Positions 25,585 to 37,852 of a stretch of 64,000 bases of DNA are shown piece by piece (position 1 is the stretch's first letter; each line of letters begins with the position of its first letter). The notes below the pieces were generated by a model, which made no database searches, was not told the DNA's origin, and was given only the letters and a program-made list of their open reading frames with translations. The stretch lies in the NCBI GenBank assembly GCA_047777345.1, contig JBKEEJ010000005.1, positions 137,513 to 201,512 on the forward strand, in the 5' to 3' direction. Position numbers and translations under genes: made by a program. The stretch is from Anaerocolumna sp047777345. Its GTDB lineage: Bacteria > Bacillota > Clostridia > Lachnospirales > Lachnospiraceae.

Positions 25585-26573
25585 TGACTTTTTTTCCTAC
25601 ACCGTATCCAGATGAAATACTATATAGTGTTTTTGCCAGATATCATGAAAAAAGTCCAAATTTTAATGGAAGTGAAACTGCCAGGGATCTGTTTAATGTA
25701 AAGCGTATAGTTTGTAGCCTGGAATTCCCAACATTATTAGCAAATTTAGTCCGAAATATGCCCTTAAACAGTCCTTTTGATGTAGATAGGCTAATACTTG
25801 AACATACCTTATTTCCGTATTATACAGTCTTTTTAAGCCTTGAGAACAGGGGAATAATTAGACGGTATATGTTGCATGGGGATGTTGAAATATACAACAA
25901 AATAACAGGAATAATAAACCCACTGGCTGAAAATAAATTTCTAAGATTTTGTCCAAAATGCAATAAAGAAGATATGGAAAGATATGGCGAATTATATTGG
26001 CATAGGGTTCATCAGATAAGAGGCATCTATATTTGTCCTCACCATAAAATACCTATTTATAATAGCAGTGTATCATTTGAGGACAATAAATATAAATATA
26101 TAGCAGCAACGGAAAGAAACTGTGTTGTTGAAACTGAGGTTGTGTATGAGCCAAAGACCTATGAAAAATTACTGATTATTGCAGAGGACATGAACTGGAT
26201 TTTGAATAATCCTGAAATTAAAACAAAAATAAAAGAGCAGTATCTAAATCAGTTAAAGATATTAGAGTATGCTACAGTGAATGGAGGTTTACGCCAGAAA
26301 AATCTTATTACTGATTTTGAAACCTTTTGGGGCAGTGGGATTCTTGATGAAGCGGATCTAAAACATATAATTGCCTGCAATACTCTTAAGGAATACTTAG
26401 GAGAGTTACTAAAAGTAAATGATATGGAAGAGGAAAAGGTTAATGCAAAAGAGATAAAAAATCTAATCTCCGTAATAATCGCAATATTTGAAGTTTCTAT
26501 AAGGGTAGGATTTTATATTAAAGAATTAATTCACAATCAATTCTGGTTTTTCAATGCATTTGTGATTAAATAG
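25581..26573 (+). CDS. tniQ: TniQ/TnsD-family target-site selector, short
   Basis: A 330-residue TniQ-domain protein: FFPTPYPDEILYSVFARYH, then the zinc-finger region FCPKCNKEDMERYGELYWHR ... GIYICPHHKIP with Cys and His ligands. TnsD proteins bind the attachment site and recruit TnsC, so this one would be the candidate for recognising the rpsI end. It is shorter than typical TnsD. The last 35 or so residues are hydrophobic and unlike the family, so the C-terminal DNA-recognition part has probably been lost where the BREX locus begins. It is the only tns-type gene with an open frame. Confidence 0.8.
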   Translation: MMTFFPTPYPDEILYSVFARYHEKSPNFNGSETARDLFNVKRIVCSLEFPTLLANLVRNMPLNSPFDVDRLILEHTLFPYYTVFLSLENRGIIRRYMLHGDVEIYNKITGIINPLAENKFLRFCPKCNKEDMERYGELYWHRVHQIRGIYICPHHKIPIYNSSVSFEDNKYKYIAATERNCVVETEVVYEPKTYEKLLIIAEDMNWILNNPEIKTKIKEQYLNQLKILEYATVNGGLRQKNLITDFETFWGSGILDEADLKHIIACNTLKEYLGELLKVNDMEEEKVNAKEIKNLISVIIAIFEVSIRVGFYIKELIHNQFWFFNAFVIK

Positions 26574-26627
26574 TGATATAATGTTTATATAAAAAGTGGC
26601 CATGAAAAAGAGGTGATATGGTAAAAT

Positions 26628-27244
26628 ATGTTAGAATATAAGTCAACAATTAAGACAAGATCGTATCTTTATTTAGAATTAAAAAAGGCTGCAAGCCTTT
26701 ATTTACAAGGTTTTTCCACAGATGACATAAAACAAAAAGTGTTAGATGAAAATATATTTTCATTAAATTCAGAGAACAGAATCAAGGAAATTGCTTCAAC
26801 CGTTTTGGAAAGACTAGAAGCCTTGGATGAAATGTTACTTGATAAATTGGTAAATGGAAACCTTGAAACAAGCAAACAGATAGCCCTATATGCTATTTTG
26901 AAAACAGACAGGCTTTTTTTTGAGTTTATGCAGGAGGTATATAGAGAGAAATACATTATAAGAGATTATTTAATTACAGATAAAGATTTTGCTATATTTC
27001 TTTCAAAGAAAAGCAGAACAAAGCCAAAAGGTAGCAGAGTGGAAAGATTATACCTTTTATAAATTGAAAGCAGGTTTACAAAAGAATCTTAACTGAAGCC
27101 GGATTTGTAAAGAAGAATAAAAAAGATGTTGAAATAACCAGACCCTTAATGGAGCAAGAATTAGCAGATTATTTAAATGCAAAAGGTGATAGGCATATAC
27201 CTGCAGGCCATGTTAGGAGGGATATAAATGAAAACCATCTATGA
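26628..27244 (+). pseudogene. brxA: BREX protein BrxA, frameshifted
   Basis: BrxA (DUF1819) is a small DNA-binding component of type 1 BREX phage defence. The open part (26628-27062) starts MLEYKSTIKTRSYLYLELKK and has the family YREKYIIRDYLITDKDF region. After about 26995 the true sequence continues in another frame (FFQRKAEQSQKVAEWKDYTF ... LNAKGDRHIPAGHVRRDIN). It is interrupted again near 27100. It is the first gene of the BREX set, 55 nt after tniQ. Confidence 0.8.
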
Positions 27245-27815
27245 ACGGCTTGATGAGATTCTTGCCTATTATTACAGATAAAAGGTTTAGAGAAAATAAA
27301 GGATTGGGCAATGAAATAGGCTACTACATTTTTGATTATAACCCAGAGGATGAAATCATTGTTAGAGAACATATAAGAGTTCTTAAAGCAGAAAATAAAT
27401 AATGATGGCATGGATTTTTCTATTAGAGAAATTAGACCTTTATGAAATAATGATTGAAATATTAGAACGGAAAAGGGATATTTGAAAAAAGTCTTTGAAA
27501 TGGAGAAGAAAAAAGGTACAGATGCAATCCTTAAGCCTATAAAAAATACTTTAAGGCTCACCCAGAAAAATGATTTAGTTGTAGAGTATATCAGAGAAAT
27601 GAGTACAGGAAAATGATATTGTTTTCTTAACAGGTGTGGGTAAAATATGGCCAATTATCCGATCTCATACTGTTTTAAATGTTCTGCACTCTGTGATAGA
27701 TCGTGTTCCTTTAATCATGTTTTATCCTGGAACTTATTCAGGACAAGATTTAAACCTATTTGATGAAATTTCTGACCAAAACTACTATAGGGCTTTTAAA
27801 TTGGTGGAAAGATAA
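27228..27815 (+). pseudogene. brxB: BREX protein BrxB, multiply frameshifted
   Basis: BrxB (DUF1788) can be read only by changing frame several times: MKTIYERLDEIL, RFRENKGLGNEIGYYIFDYN, IVREHIRVLKAEN, YLKKVFEMEKKKGTDAILKP, then the family signature IVFLTGVGKIWPIIRSHTVL, RVPLIMFYPGTYSGQDLNLF and YYRAFKLVER. At least four shifts occur. The ATG 27228 follows TTAGGAGGG and overlaps the brxA end; the stop lies 15 nt before brxC. The operon order matches type 1 BREX. Confidence 0.8.
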
Positions 27816-27830
27816 GGAGGGTATTTAACT

Positions 27831-30800
27831 ATGAAAATAAAGAAAATGTTTTATAGGGATATTGATAGGGATATTAAGGGAGTTATCAAGATTGGACAAG
27901 ATGATGATGCCAATGTTTATCAAGAGTTGGAGGAATATGTAGTTACTAGAGAATTGGCTAGACATTTTAGTACTTTTTTTGAGGCCTACAGAGAAGGGAT
28001 TAATAATTATACTGACAAGATGGGAGTTTGGATATCAGGGTTTTTTGGTTCTGGTAAATCCCATTTCTTAAAGATTTTATCTTATCTTCTTGAGAATAAA
28101 GAGGTAAAGGGTAAACGTGCTATATCCTATTTCGACGATAAAATAGAGGATGCTTCCGTTTTAGCAGATATCAAAGCCTCAGGGGATGTAAGTGCCGATG
28201 TTATTCTATTTAACATAGATTCAAAAGCCGATTCAGATTCTAGAACTAATAAGGAATCAATAGTAAGCGTATTTAATAAAGTGTTCAATGAAATGCAAGG
28301 TTTCTGTGGATCTTTGCCATGGCTTGCAGATCTTGAAGCACAAATGGTTAAGGAAGGTTCTTATGAAGCCTTTAAGTCAAGGTTTGAGGAGTTATCGGGA
28401 AAATCATGGATTGAAGCAAGAGAAGACTTTTATTTTGAAGAAGATAATATAGTAAAGGCTCTATCAGATACAACTAAAATGAGTATAGAAGCAGCCCGAA
28501 ATTGGTACAACAAGGCTGAAGATAACTACTCTTTAAGTGTCGAAAAGTTCGCTAATAAAGTAAAAGAATATATTGAGTCAAAAGGCAGAGAGCACCATGT
28601 CATCTTTTTGGTGGATGAGATGGGTCAATACATAGGGGATGATGTAGGTTTAATGCTTAACCTGCAGACAGTTGTTGAAGATTTAGGAACTTATTGTGGG
28701 GGTAAAGCGTGGGTTATTGTAACCTCACAGCAAGATATAGATACTGTTACGAAGGTAAGGGGTAATGACTTTTCTAAAATCCAAGGTAGATTTAATACAA
28801 GGCTTAGTTTATCCAGTGCCAACGTGGATGAAGTAATAAAAAGAAGAATTCTTTATAAGAACGAAACCGCTAAAGAGACCTTAAAACTTTACTATGCAGA
28901 CAAGGAAGCAATTATAAAAAATCTTATTACCTTTTCCACTGATACACCGGAAATGAAAATCTTCAAAACAGCAGAAGACTTTATAGATGTGTACCCTTTT
29001 ATACCTTATCAATTTAGATTACTGCAGTCTGTTTTTACAGCAATTAGACAGCATGGTGCTAGTGGAAAACATCTTTCAGAAGGAGAGAGGTCTCTTTTAT
29101 CTGCATTTCAAGAGGCTGCTATCAAATATATGGATAAAGAAGTGGGAGCATTAGTACCATTTTCCGCATTCTACGAAACTATAGAGACTTTCTTGGATCA
29201 TAATATCAAGACAGTTTTTATTCATGCAGAAGATAACGATAGGCTCAGTAGTATGGATGTAGAAGTACTGAAGGTCCTATTTTTAATAAAATGGGTAAAA
29301 GAAATGCCAAAGAACTTGGAAAACATTGCAACATTAATGGTTTCACATATTGACGAAGACAAAATTGAATTAAAGAAAAAAATAGAAGCCTCTCTGGACA
29401 GGCTTGTAAAAGAGACACTGGTTCAGAAAAATGGAAATGAATATATCTTCTTAACTCATGAAGAACAGGACGTAAATAAAGAAATACAGAATATTTCAAT
29501 TGATATCAGTGAAATAATACTGAAGATTGGTGAGGAAATATACACAGGAATTTACAGTGAAAAGAAGTTTCGCTATAACGTTAGATACCATTTTGATTTT
29601 AACAAAATCATAGACGATAGGTATATGTCAACCCAAAAACACGATATCGGAGTCAAAATAATTACTCCTTATTATGATACCGGAGTTGAACTTACGGACC
29701 ATGAATTAAGAATGATGTCATCCAGAGAAAACAATCTAATAATTAAACTACCTCAAGATTCTTCATTTCTTGAAGAAATGGAGAATATATTAAGGATACA
29801 GACCTATCTTACAAGAAAAGCAGGGACCATACAAACGGAAGAAATTGAAGAAATAAAGATACGAAAATCAAGAGAAGTTGCTGAGAGAAAGGACAGGGTT
29901 GTATCCTTACTTAAGGAAGCATTGCAGGAAGCAGACTTCTACGTAAATATGCAAAAAATTGATGTAAAATCAAAAAATCCTGTTGAAAGAATAAACAGTG
30001 GTTTAAAAAATACTCATTGATAACATCTATGACAAGTTAAACTATATTACTGATTTCATTGAAAGCACTAAAGAACTACATGATTTATTGTTTGATGAGA
30101 ATACCCAGATAAATATATTTGGGGAAGAAGAAATCCCAAACAAACTAGCCTTAGATGAGATGCTCCACTATATCGAAAGAAACACCCAACGGCATATTCC
30201 CATAACTATGAAGACTCTATTGGAACTATTTTCTAAGCCCCCTTATGGTTGGTTGCCAGATGATATTAGAGGGATTGTGATTAGATTATTTAAAGCACAG
30301 GAAATAAAGATACAATTAGGCAGCGAATATCTTAATACTTCGGATAAAAACCTAATCCAATATATGACGAAAAAAGATTATATAGATAGATTGCTAATAA
30401 AGAAAAGAACTAAAACTCCTGAAAAGTATTTGAATAACGCCAGAATGTTAATTAGAGAAGTTTTCAATTATGCATCAGTACCAGGGGATGAAGATGGATT
30501 AATGATTCGTTTCAAGGAGTTATCTAACTATGAATTATCAAATATAAGAGAACTATTAGTCCGTTATGAAGAGAGAAACTATCCCGGCAAAGATGTGTTA
30601 GAAAGAGGCAAGAGTCTTTTCGAGGACATTTTGCAGATTAGTGATGCTACAGCCTTCTTTGAAAAACTATATGAAGTAAAAGAAGAATTAATGGACTATG
30701 AGGAAGAAGTTTTTGACGTTAAAAAATTCTTTAAAAACCAAAAAGAGCAGTTTGATAAAGCCCTTAAACAACTTGATATATATGAAAAGAATAAAACCTA

Positions 30801-31389
30801 TGTTTTAGATCCAGAGACCATAATTCTAGTCAAAGAAATAGATACAATAGTTAAATCGCCAAAACCATATAATCAGATTTCAAGACTGCCTAGCCTAATA
30901 GATGACTTTGTTAGCAGATTTACTATGTTGTTAGAAGAAGAGTGTAAACCTGTAAGGGCTGTAATAGAAAGTGATTGGAATAAGGTAAAAGATGAACTGG
31001 ATTTATATGATTTTAAGGATGAGTTGATCAGGTAAGTTTAACAATAAGTTTAGGGAACTTTTGGACAGATTAGATTCATCTCACAACTTCTATGAAGCCA
31101 TCGCCATGAAGGAAGAGTCAGATAGGTTGAAAATGAGATGTTTTGAGGAAATTAAGAAAACTGCCTTGGAAAAGAGAAAAGAAAGGGACAGATGAAAAAC
31201 AACCAGTTAATCACAGGAGAAGGCAATGGAGTTTATACACCTAAAAAAACTGTCAATATAAGCATTGCAAATATATTCCATGGTGCAAAAACCATTGAAA
31301 GTGAAGAAGATATAGAAGAACTTCTTGATTATTTGCGAAAGCAATTAAAAATGGAACTAAAGGAAAATACCATATTGAAATTAATTTAA
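27831..31389 (+). pseudogene. brxC: BREX ATPase BrxC, three frame breaks
   Basis: BrxC (about 1,200 residues) is the large P-loop ATPase of BREX. The first 729 residues are open: KIKKMFYRDIDRDIKGVIKI, VTRELARHFSTFFEAY, Walker A SGFFGSGKSHFLKILSY (about residues 68-84) and the HHVIFLVDEMGQYIGDD Walker B region. A one-base gain around 30005-30015, near an A6 run, breaks the frame. The next segment (30030-31035) is open, then a shift at about 31030 and a stop at 31192 separate the C-terminal tail, which ends IESEEDIEELLDYLRKQLKM. All parts are present, so decay is recent. Confidence 0.88.
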
Positions 31390-31406
31390 GTTGAGGAGGA
31401 GATATA

Positions 31407-34400
31407 TTGGATAAAACAGCCATTAGAAACTTTGCGGTAAAAGCAAGGCGTAAACTAATAGAAGATATAACCCATAAGGCCTATGAGATAGGGATAACAA
31501 AAGATAAAATCTTAGATATCGAAACCTTTGATGGTGGTTTTAGAGTAAAGGGTAGAGAAAACGGCAAAACCTTTAAGAAATATGAATTAAAGCAGCGTAA
31601 TAAGTTAATTCAAAATATTAAACATAAAGGCTTTGAACAAGTTATAGAAGAGGTTGCCTATACATGGTTTAACCGTTTTATTGCTCTACGTTTCATGGAA
31701 GTTAATAACTATCTTCCTACTGGGGTTAGGGTACTATCCTCAATAGAAGAAGGTAAGACTGAGCCTGATATTATCCAAGAGGCTCTAAACATAGATTTAG
31801 ATCTTGATCCTGAAATCGTGTATAGACTTCAAGACAGTAACGATACAGAGGATTTATATAGATATTTGTTAGTTAAGCAATGCAATCAATTAGGAAAAAT
31901 TATGCCTTCTGTGTTTGAGGAAATCGCTGACTATACGGAATTACTCCTTCCTGACAAACTTCTTGCTGAAGGGTCTGTAATTAGAGATTTAGTAGAAGAA
32001 ATAGAGGAATATGATTGGAAAATTGAATTAAACGAAGAAGAACAGAAGCAGAGAAGAAGAAAAGGGAGAACATGGTATAGAAATTATTGGTTGGCTATAT
32101 CAGTATTATATTTCTGAAAAGAAAGATGAAGTTTTTGCAGGCCTTAAAAAGAATAAGAAGATTACAAAGGAAAATATTCCTGCTGCTACCCAACTTTTTA
32201 CACCTAAATGGATAGTAAAGTATATGGTAGAGAATTCATTAGGTAGGCTATGGCTGGAATCCCATCCAAATGAAGAATTAAAGGCTCAATGGAAATATTA
32301 TTTGGAAGAAGCCCAACAAGAACCGGAAGTTCAAAAACAATTAGATGCACTCAAAGACCCCAACTTAAATCCAGAAGATATTAAGGTATTGGACCCTGCC
32401 ATGGGCAGTGGCCATATTTTAGTTTATGCTTTTGATGTTCTATATGACATATACCTATCTGCAGGTTATTCAGAAAGGGAGATATCCACTCTTATATTAG
32501 AAAAGAACCTTTATGGTCTAGATATAGATGATCGTGCAGGCCAATTAGCCACCTTTGCCCTTTTAATGAAGGCAAGAAGCAAAAACAGAAGGATTTTTAG
32601 GCACAAACCAAAGATGAACTTATGCTCTATTCAGGAAAGTAACGATATTCCTAGAGAGGCTATCGAATATTTGGTTAGTCCTAAAGAGACTGAACTAGAA
32701 AAGCATTTTCACAGGGAAGATGTTGAATACCTAATTGAAGTCTTCCATGACGCAAAAGAATATGGCTCAATTTTAGAAGTGAAAAAAATTGATTTTGATG
32801 CTTTAGAAAAAAGGATTGAAGAGATAAGAAATAATGTTCCAGAAGACCTATTTGAACTGCAGTATAGAGAGATAATATTAGAAAAAATTCCACCACTTAT
32901 TCAACAGGCAAAGATAATGAGTCAAAAATATGATGTGGTATGTACTAATCCGCCGTATATGGGGATTTAGAAGGTATGAATGAGTAAGTTGAAAAGATTC
33001 ATTTAATTCAACTACTATGATAATACTAAGTAGTGATTTGATTTACAGTATTTATGGTTAGAATGTGTATTAATTCTTGTTCAGAAGCAATCGGGCTATT
33101 TATGGCTAATGACTAAATATGTTCATGGATATATATAGTCATCATATGAAAACTTAAGAGATAACATTATATCTAACAGATGACTATTAATTAATAAGTG
33201 TAATACAACTTGAGGACGGTGGTATTTAAAGATGGTTCGGATTTCGGATTACTATCATCATATCGTGATAAGAAGAAAAAATATAAAATTATATAAAGGT
33301 CTATTTACAGAAGACTGTACAAGCAACAGGGTTTAGTTGATAGTGTTGAAGTCAATCAGAAAAAGTGGTTTTTTGATAAGAAAATCAGTACTTCTATTAT
33401 TTATCAAGATAAACATTAATATAATCCAAGGTAAATGCCTAATTCTCATATTGCGTATGGGTATCTGAAAACATTCTTAATACATTCGAGAAGAGGCATA
33501 ACAGTTAGATAATATTAGCGATTTTACCTGGATCACAGAATATGGCAACATGCAAATAATAATAGATATCTAAGATGTTGTTTTGAAGTAAATTTTAAGC
33601 TAATAAACTTTAAAGCATGAGTTGATAATAGGATTTTAGTTAAATGGGTGCCTCTATGCTAAAGGGGGAGAATTCAGAAACATTACGGTAATAATAGACA
33701 TATGTAGTTGATTGAAAATGACGTATATGAAGCCAAGCATTTTGCTAAACAACTATACAGTAACATCTCTAGAACCATAAAAAATGAAAAATATTGGTAT
33801 TAAAGCAAGGGTATTACTTATTCATTAATCGGCATAGACATAGGGCCTAGAAAGGAAGCAGGATTTATAGGTGATGTGCCTGAAGGTCTACTGTGTATAT
33901 TGACAAAGGAGGCCCAACCATTAACTACGTAAACAATCTCTAGGTATGTATTGGCATTGCTAAACTGTCTAAATATTACAACTGTTTTCTTATCATTATT
34001 AAACCCAACTATAAATATTCAGGTTAAAGATATAAAGGAATATACCAATAATTATATAGTAGATAAGTATCTTGAAATACCGAATAGAATATATTGTAAA
34101 AAAGTAATATTGATATGTCTAAAGAATGACTGGAATTCCTTCGAAACTTCCTGGGACTTCAAACGACATCCTCTTATTAACTCATAAGAATTGAAGCGAA
34201 TACAATGAGAAGGGAGCCTTTAAGAACTGAAGTCAGCACTATAGCTAACCAACAATTTAATGCAACTTAAGGCCAACGATTTCACAGAACTAAACCGAAT
34301 TTTCATAGATATCTACGGCTTAGGACGAACTAACTCCCGCTGTAGATGACTAAAGACGTAATATTACATAGAAATATATGGATTCTACAAGAAGAACTTA

Positions 34401-35260
34401 CTACCAGAGAGTATGCAGATGAGGAAATAATTATGTACTTAGCATAGAGAAAGATGTTATTAAATCCTTTATCTCTTATGCTGTTGGCTGTATGTTTGGA
34501 CGATACTCTTTAGATGAAGAAGGTCTAATCTATGCTGGTGGAGATTTTGATGATAAGTTTAGGATACGTAATGGACAATGGGAGATTAAGACCAAAGAGG
34601 GTTGGAAAAAGTCTTCAGGGTAAACATAGTAGAACATAATGTTATTCCTATTGTTGATGGAGATTATTTTGAAGACGATATTCTAGAGCGTTTTGTAGAG
34701 TTTGTAAAGGTGTCTTTTGGTGAAGATACATTGGAGGAGAATCTAGATTACATTGCTGAAACTTTAGGTAAGAAGAGCCAATGAAACTTCAAGACAGGCT
34801 ATTAGAAGATACTTTCTTAAAAGACTTCTACAAAGACCATGTAAGAACGTATAAAAATCGACCTATTTACTGGCTCTTTGATAGTGGAAAGCAGGACGGG
34901 TTTAAAGCCCTTATTTACATGCACCGCTATAATTCTTCTACTGTTGCAAGGGTAAGAACTGATTATTTGCACAGTTTACAGAAAAAGTATGAAGCAGAAA
35001 TAAACCATCTTGATATTTTAATAGATTCGGATATCTCTGAAAGGGAAAAGGCTGCTGCAAGGAAAAAGAAAGAGACAATTTTAAAGCAAATTGAGGAATG
35101 CAGGCTTTATGATGAGGTTATAGCCCATGTGGCAAATCAAAGAATTGAGATTGATTTAGATGATGGCGTAAAAGTTAATTATGCTAAATTCCAAGGGGTT
35201 GAGATTCCTCAAGGTAAAGGCAGAAAGCCACTAAAAGCAGATTTATTAGCGAAGATATAA
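31407..35260 (+). pseudogene. pglX: BREX adenine methyltransferase PglX, heavily decayed in the middle
   Basis: PglX methylates host DNA at N6-adenine in type 1 BREX. The N-terminus (DKTAIRNFAVKARRKLIEDI; NRFIALRFMEVNNYLP) is open to about 32060. After one shift the next part runs to 32970 with motif I VLDPAMGSGHILVYAFDVLY and motif IV VVCTNPPYMG. From 32970 to about 34450 stops and shifts are very dense, though words such as KWVP, GGEF, YGNN and DWNSFETSWDFKRHPL can still be picked out. The last part (34602-35260) is open again with YWLFDSGKQDGFKALIYMHR and TVARVRTDYLHSLQ. No active enzyme is possible. Confidence 0.87.
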
Positions 35261-35273
35261 AGTAGGTGAACAT

Positions 35274-37829
35274 ATGAATTTTTTAGAAGTTAAAAAAAGG
35301 TTAGAAGAAATCTTTAATAAAGAACCTATGGATGGGAAAAAGAGACATATAGTTTTTTGGTATGATGATGAGGGAGAATTCGTTGAAGACATTGACGAAC
35401 TTAAACTAGACAATGCCAAGATACTCAAACTTGCTGATAATAATTCCTTCTATATAAAGTATCTTCTTGAAAAAGAAGATACTGAATCTAATTATCTCTT
35501 ATATTCTCCTTCATCTAAACCAATGCCACGGGATAATTGGCTGTTGGATATTCTGAAATATAGTGAGGAGTTTTCTACTGATAAGGCTACTTTAATTATG
35601 AGGGACTTCAAGGTGGAAGATCCCTCATTAAGAAATGTGTTTAAGGGATATTTAAAGTTCTTTGGAAATAAAGAGAGATATAGAAAGTTTGCCTCCTACC
35701 ATATAGATAAATTTACTAAAGAAAAGGTAGATATAGCAGTTCTATCTGCTCTGTGCAGATTACCTGTAGCAGATTTTGAACAAGTTGTAAAAAAGGTTTT
35801 GATTGAGGAATTAGAAGGAGAGAACAAATATCTAGAGGCTATTGAGAACTTTGGTAATATAGATGCCTTTTGGGATTTAGTTGAGAAAAGATATGGCTAT
35901 AGTTTCGAGGAGAGATCATTAGAAAAATTAACGATTATGCTTCTTGTTACTCACTTATCTTATACTCTCGAAGAGGATATGCCAACTACATGGGAAGAGT
36001 ATGTATCTCCTAAAAGGTCAGATGCCATAGTATTTATAAGCAACTTCATGAATCATTCCACTGATGGTAAATACTACGATTTACTGGCAGATAAAGCCCA
36101 GGAAACATTAAATGTAAAAGGTTATTTAGATAAATGGGATATAGATAAATATATTGAATGTGATACATTGAGGGCTTTTGATGAAGCAATAATGGAAAGG
36201 ATAATTGGCAACTTAGTAGAAGGTGTCGGAGAATTTGAAAGATACCGTAAATTAATCAATAAAAGAAGGACAAGCCATTGGTTTGAAACCTATAGAAATG
36301 AATATGAAGCCTTATACTTTGCCAATGAACTCCTTGAAATGGAAAAGAGAATGGGTGGAGTTATTAAGGCTGAATCTGCCCATGATTTGATTAATGCTTA
36401 TGTTAAAGAATATTATCTGTTTGATTATTTCTATCGGAAGTTTTATTACTATTACGATAAAATTACTGACAAAGATCCATTTGAAAAACTAGCAGAGAGA
36501 ATTGAAAACACCTATACTCACTGGTATCTAAACGAACTTTCAATAAAATGGTCTGCAGCGGTTCAGGAGGAATTACTAGAAGACTACTCTTTGGCAGGTA
36601 TTAGGCAGCAAAAAGATTTTTATAAAGACTTTGTTTTGCCATTTACAAGGAATAACGAAAGAGTATTTGTAATTATTTCCGATGCTTTAAGATATGAAGC
36701 AGCAAAAGAACTCCTTAATCTAATTAATAAAGAGGTGAGGGGTATGGCAGAGATTGGTTTTATGCAAGGAGTTATCCCTTCAACTACAAAATATGGTATG
36801 GCAAGTTTACTACCAAGAAAGGAATTGGTAGTAAATGATAAATCAGATATTATTATTGACGGTATCAGTACCCAGGGAACAGCAAATAGAGGAAAAATAA
36901 TCGCCAATTATAGTGATAATACTCAGGCAATATCATTTAGTGACATGGTAGATATGCGTAGGGCAGATTACAAGGAAGCCTTTGAAGGGAAAAAACTAAT
37001 TTATATATACCATGACACAATAGATGCCGTTGGGGAAGTGCCTCAGACGGAAAGAGAGGTTTTTGATGCCGTAGAAAAGGCTTTTGAAGATTTAGTATCG
37101 CTAATCAAAAACCTAATAAATCATGTAAGTGCTACAAACATAATAATTACTGCAGATCATGGTTTCATATACAGGCGTTCCCAATTAACAGAAGTAGACA
37201 AGATTAGCAGATTTAATGCTGAAACCATAGATGCCGGCAGGAGATATATGCTTGCAGAAATTGATGAAGATATTCCAGATACATTATCTATTTCTATGAA
37301 ATATCTTTTTGGACAGGAGACAAAATTAAAAGCCATTGTTCCAAAAGGCATGATTAGATACAAGGTTCAAGGGGCAGGAGCCAATTATGTCCATGGTGGA
37401 GCATCTTTGCAGGAGATAATTGTTCCTGTAATAAGATTTAAGAATATCCGTAAAGATGAGTATAAAGCCACTAAGGTCGAAGTGAAGTTAACCAATATTT
37501 CAAGGAAGATTACAAATAGAATTACCTATTTGGAGTTTTTCCAAACAGAAGTGGTAGACGAAAAGAAAGTACCATTAAAACTAAAACTTTATTTTGTAGA
37601 TAAAGAAGGTAACCGTATCTCTAATGAAAACATTATAATTGCTGATAGTAGGTCAAAAAACCCTGAAAACCGCACTTATAGAGAGAAGTTTACATTAAGG
37701 GATATGGCTTATGACAAGAACAAGGAATATTATTTAATTTTAGAAGATGAAGATGAAACAGTAGAAAAAATATATGAGCGAATACCTTTTACGATAGATT
37801 TGCTATTTACAGATGACTTTGGTTTATAA
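35274..37829 (+). CDS. pglZ: BREX protein PglZ (alkaline-phosphatase-like)
   Basis: An intact 851-residue PglZ. The metal-binding phosphatase-superfamily core is visible: RVFVIISDALRYEAAKELLN (about residues 461-480), a middle region with LIYIYHDTIDAVGE and TNIIITADHGFIYRRS. N-terminal helical regions and a beta-rich C-terminus follow the BREX type. PglZ is essential for BREX defence and methylation in studied systems. It starts 14 nt after pglX and precedes brxL by 23 nt. Its intactness contrasts with the four broken upstream genes. Confidence 0.92.
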   Translation: MNFLEVKKRLEEIFNKEPMDGKKRHIVFWYDDEGEFVEDIDELKLDNAKILKLADNNSFYIKYLLEKEDTESNYLLYSPSSKPMPRDNWLLDILKYSEEFSTDKATLIMRDFKVEDPSLRNVFKGYLKFFGNKERYRKFASYHIDKFTKEKVDIAVLSALCRLPVADFEQVVKKVLIEELEGENKYLEAIENFGNIDAFWDLVEKRYGYSFEERSLEKLTIMLLVTHLSYTLEEDMPTTWEEYVSPKRSDAIVFISNFMNHSTDGKYYDLLADKAQETLNVKGYLDKWDIDKYIECDTLRAFDEAIMERIIGNLVEGVGEFERYRKLINKRRTSHWFETYRNEYEALYFANELLEMEKRMGGVIKAESAHDLINAYVKEYYLFDYFYRKFYYYYDKITDKDPFEKLAERIENTYTHWYLNELSIKWSAAVQEELLEDYSLAGIRQQKDFYKDFVLPFTRNNERVFVIISDALRYEAAKELLNLINKEVRGMAEIGFMQGVIPSTTKYGMASLLPRKELVVNDKSDIIIDGISTQGTANRGKIIANYSDNTQAISFSDMVDMRRADYKEAFEGKKLIYIYHDTIDAVGEVPQTEREVFDAVEKAFEDLVSLIKNLINHVSATNIIITADHGFIYRRSQLTEVDKISRFNAETIDAGRRYMLAEIDEDIPDTLSISMKYLFGQETKLKAIVPKGMIRYKVQGAGANYVHGGASLQEIIVPVIRFKNIRKDEYKATKVEVKLTNISRKITNRITYLEFFQTEVVDEKKVPLKLKLYFVDKEGNRISNENIIIADSRSKNPENRTYREKFTLRDMAYDKNKEYYLILEDEDETVEKIYERIPFTIDLLFTDDFGL

Positions 37830-37852
37830 AATTGCAAAGGTGGTGAAAGGCA

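Noticed and set aside
33951..34187. Separate small gene of 78 residues
   Set aside because: Its sequence (TTVFLSLLNPTINIQVKDIK, DWNSFETSWDFKRHPL) is a PglX segment, so it belongs to the decayed pglX.
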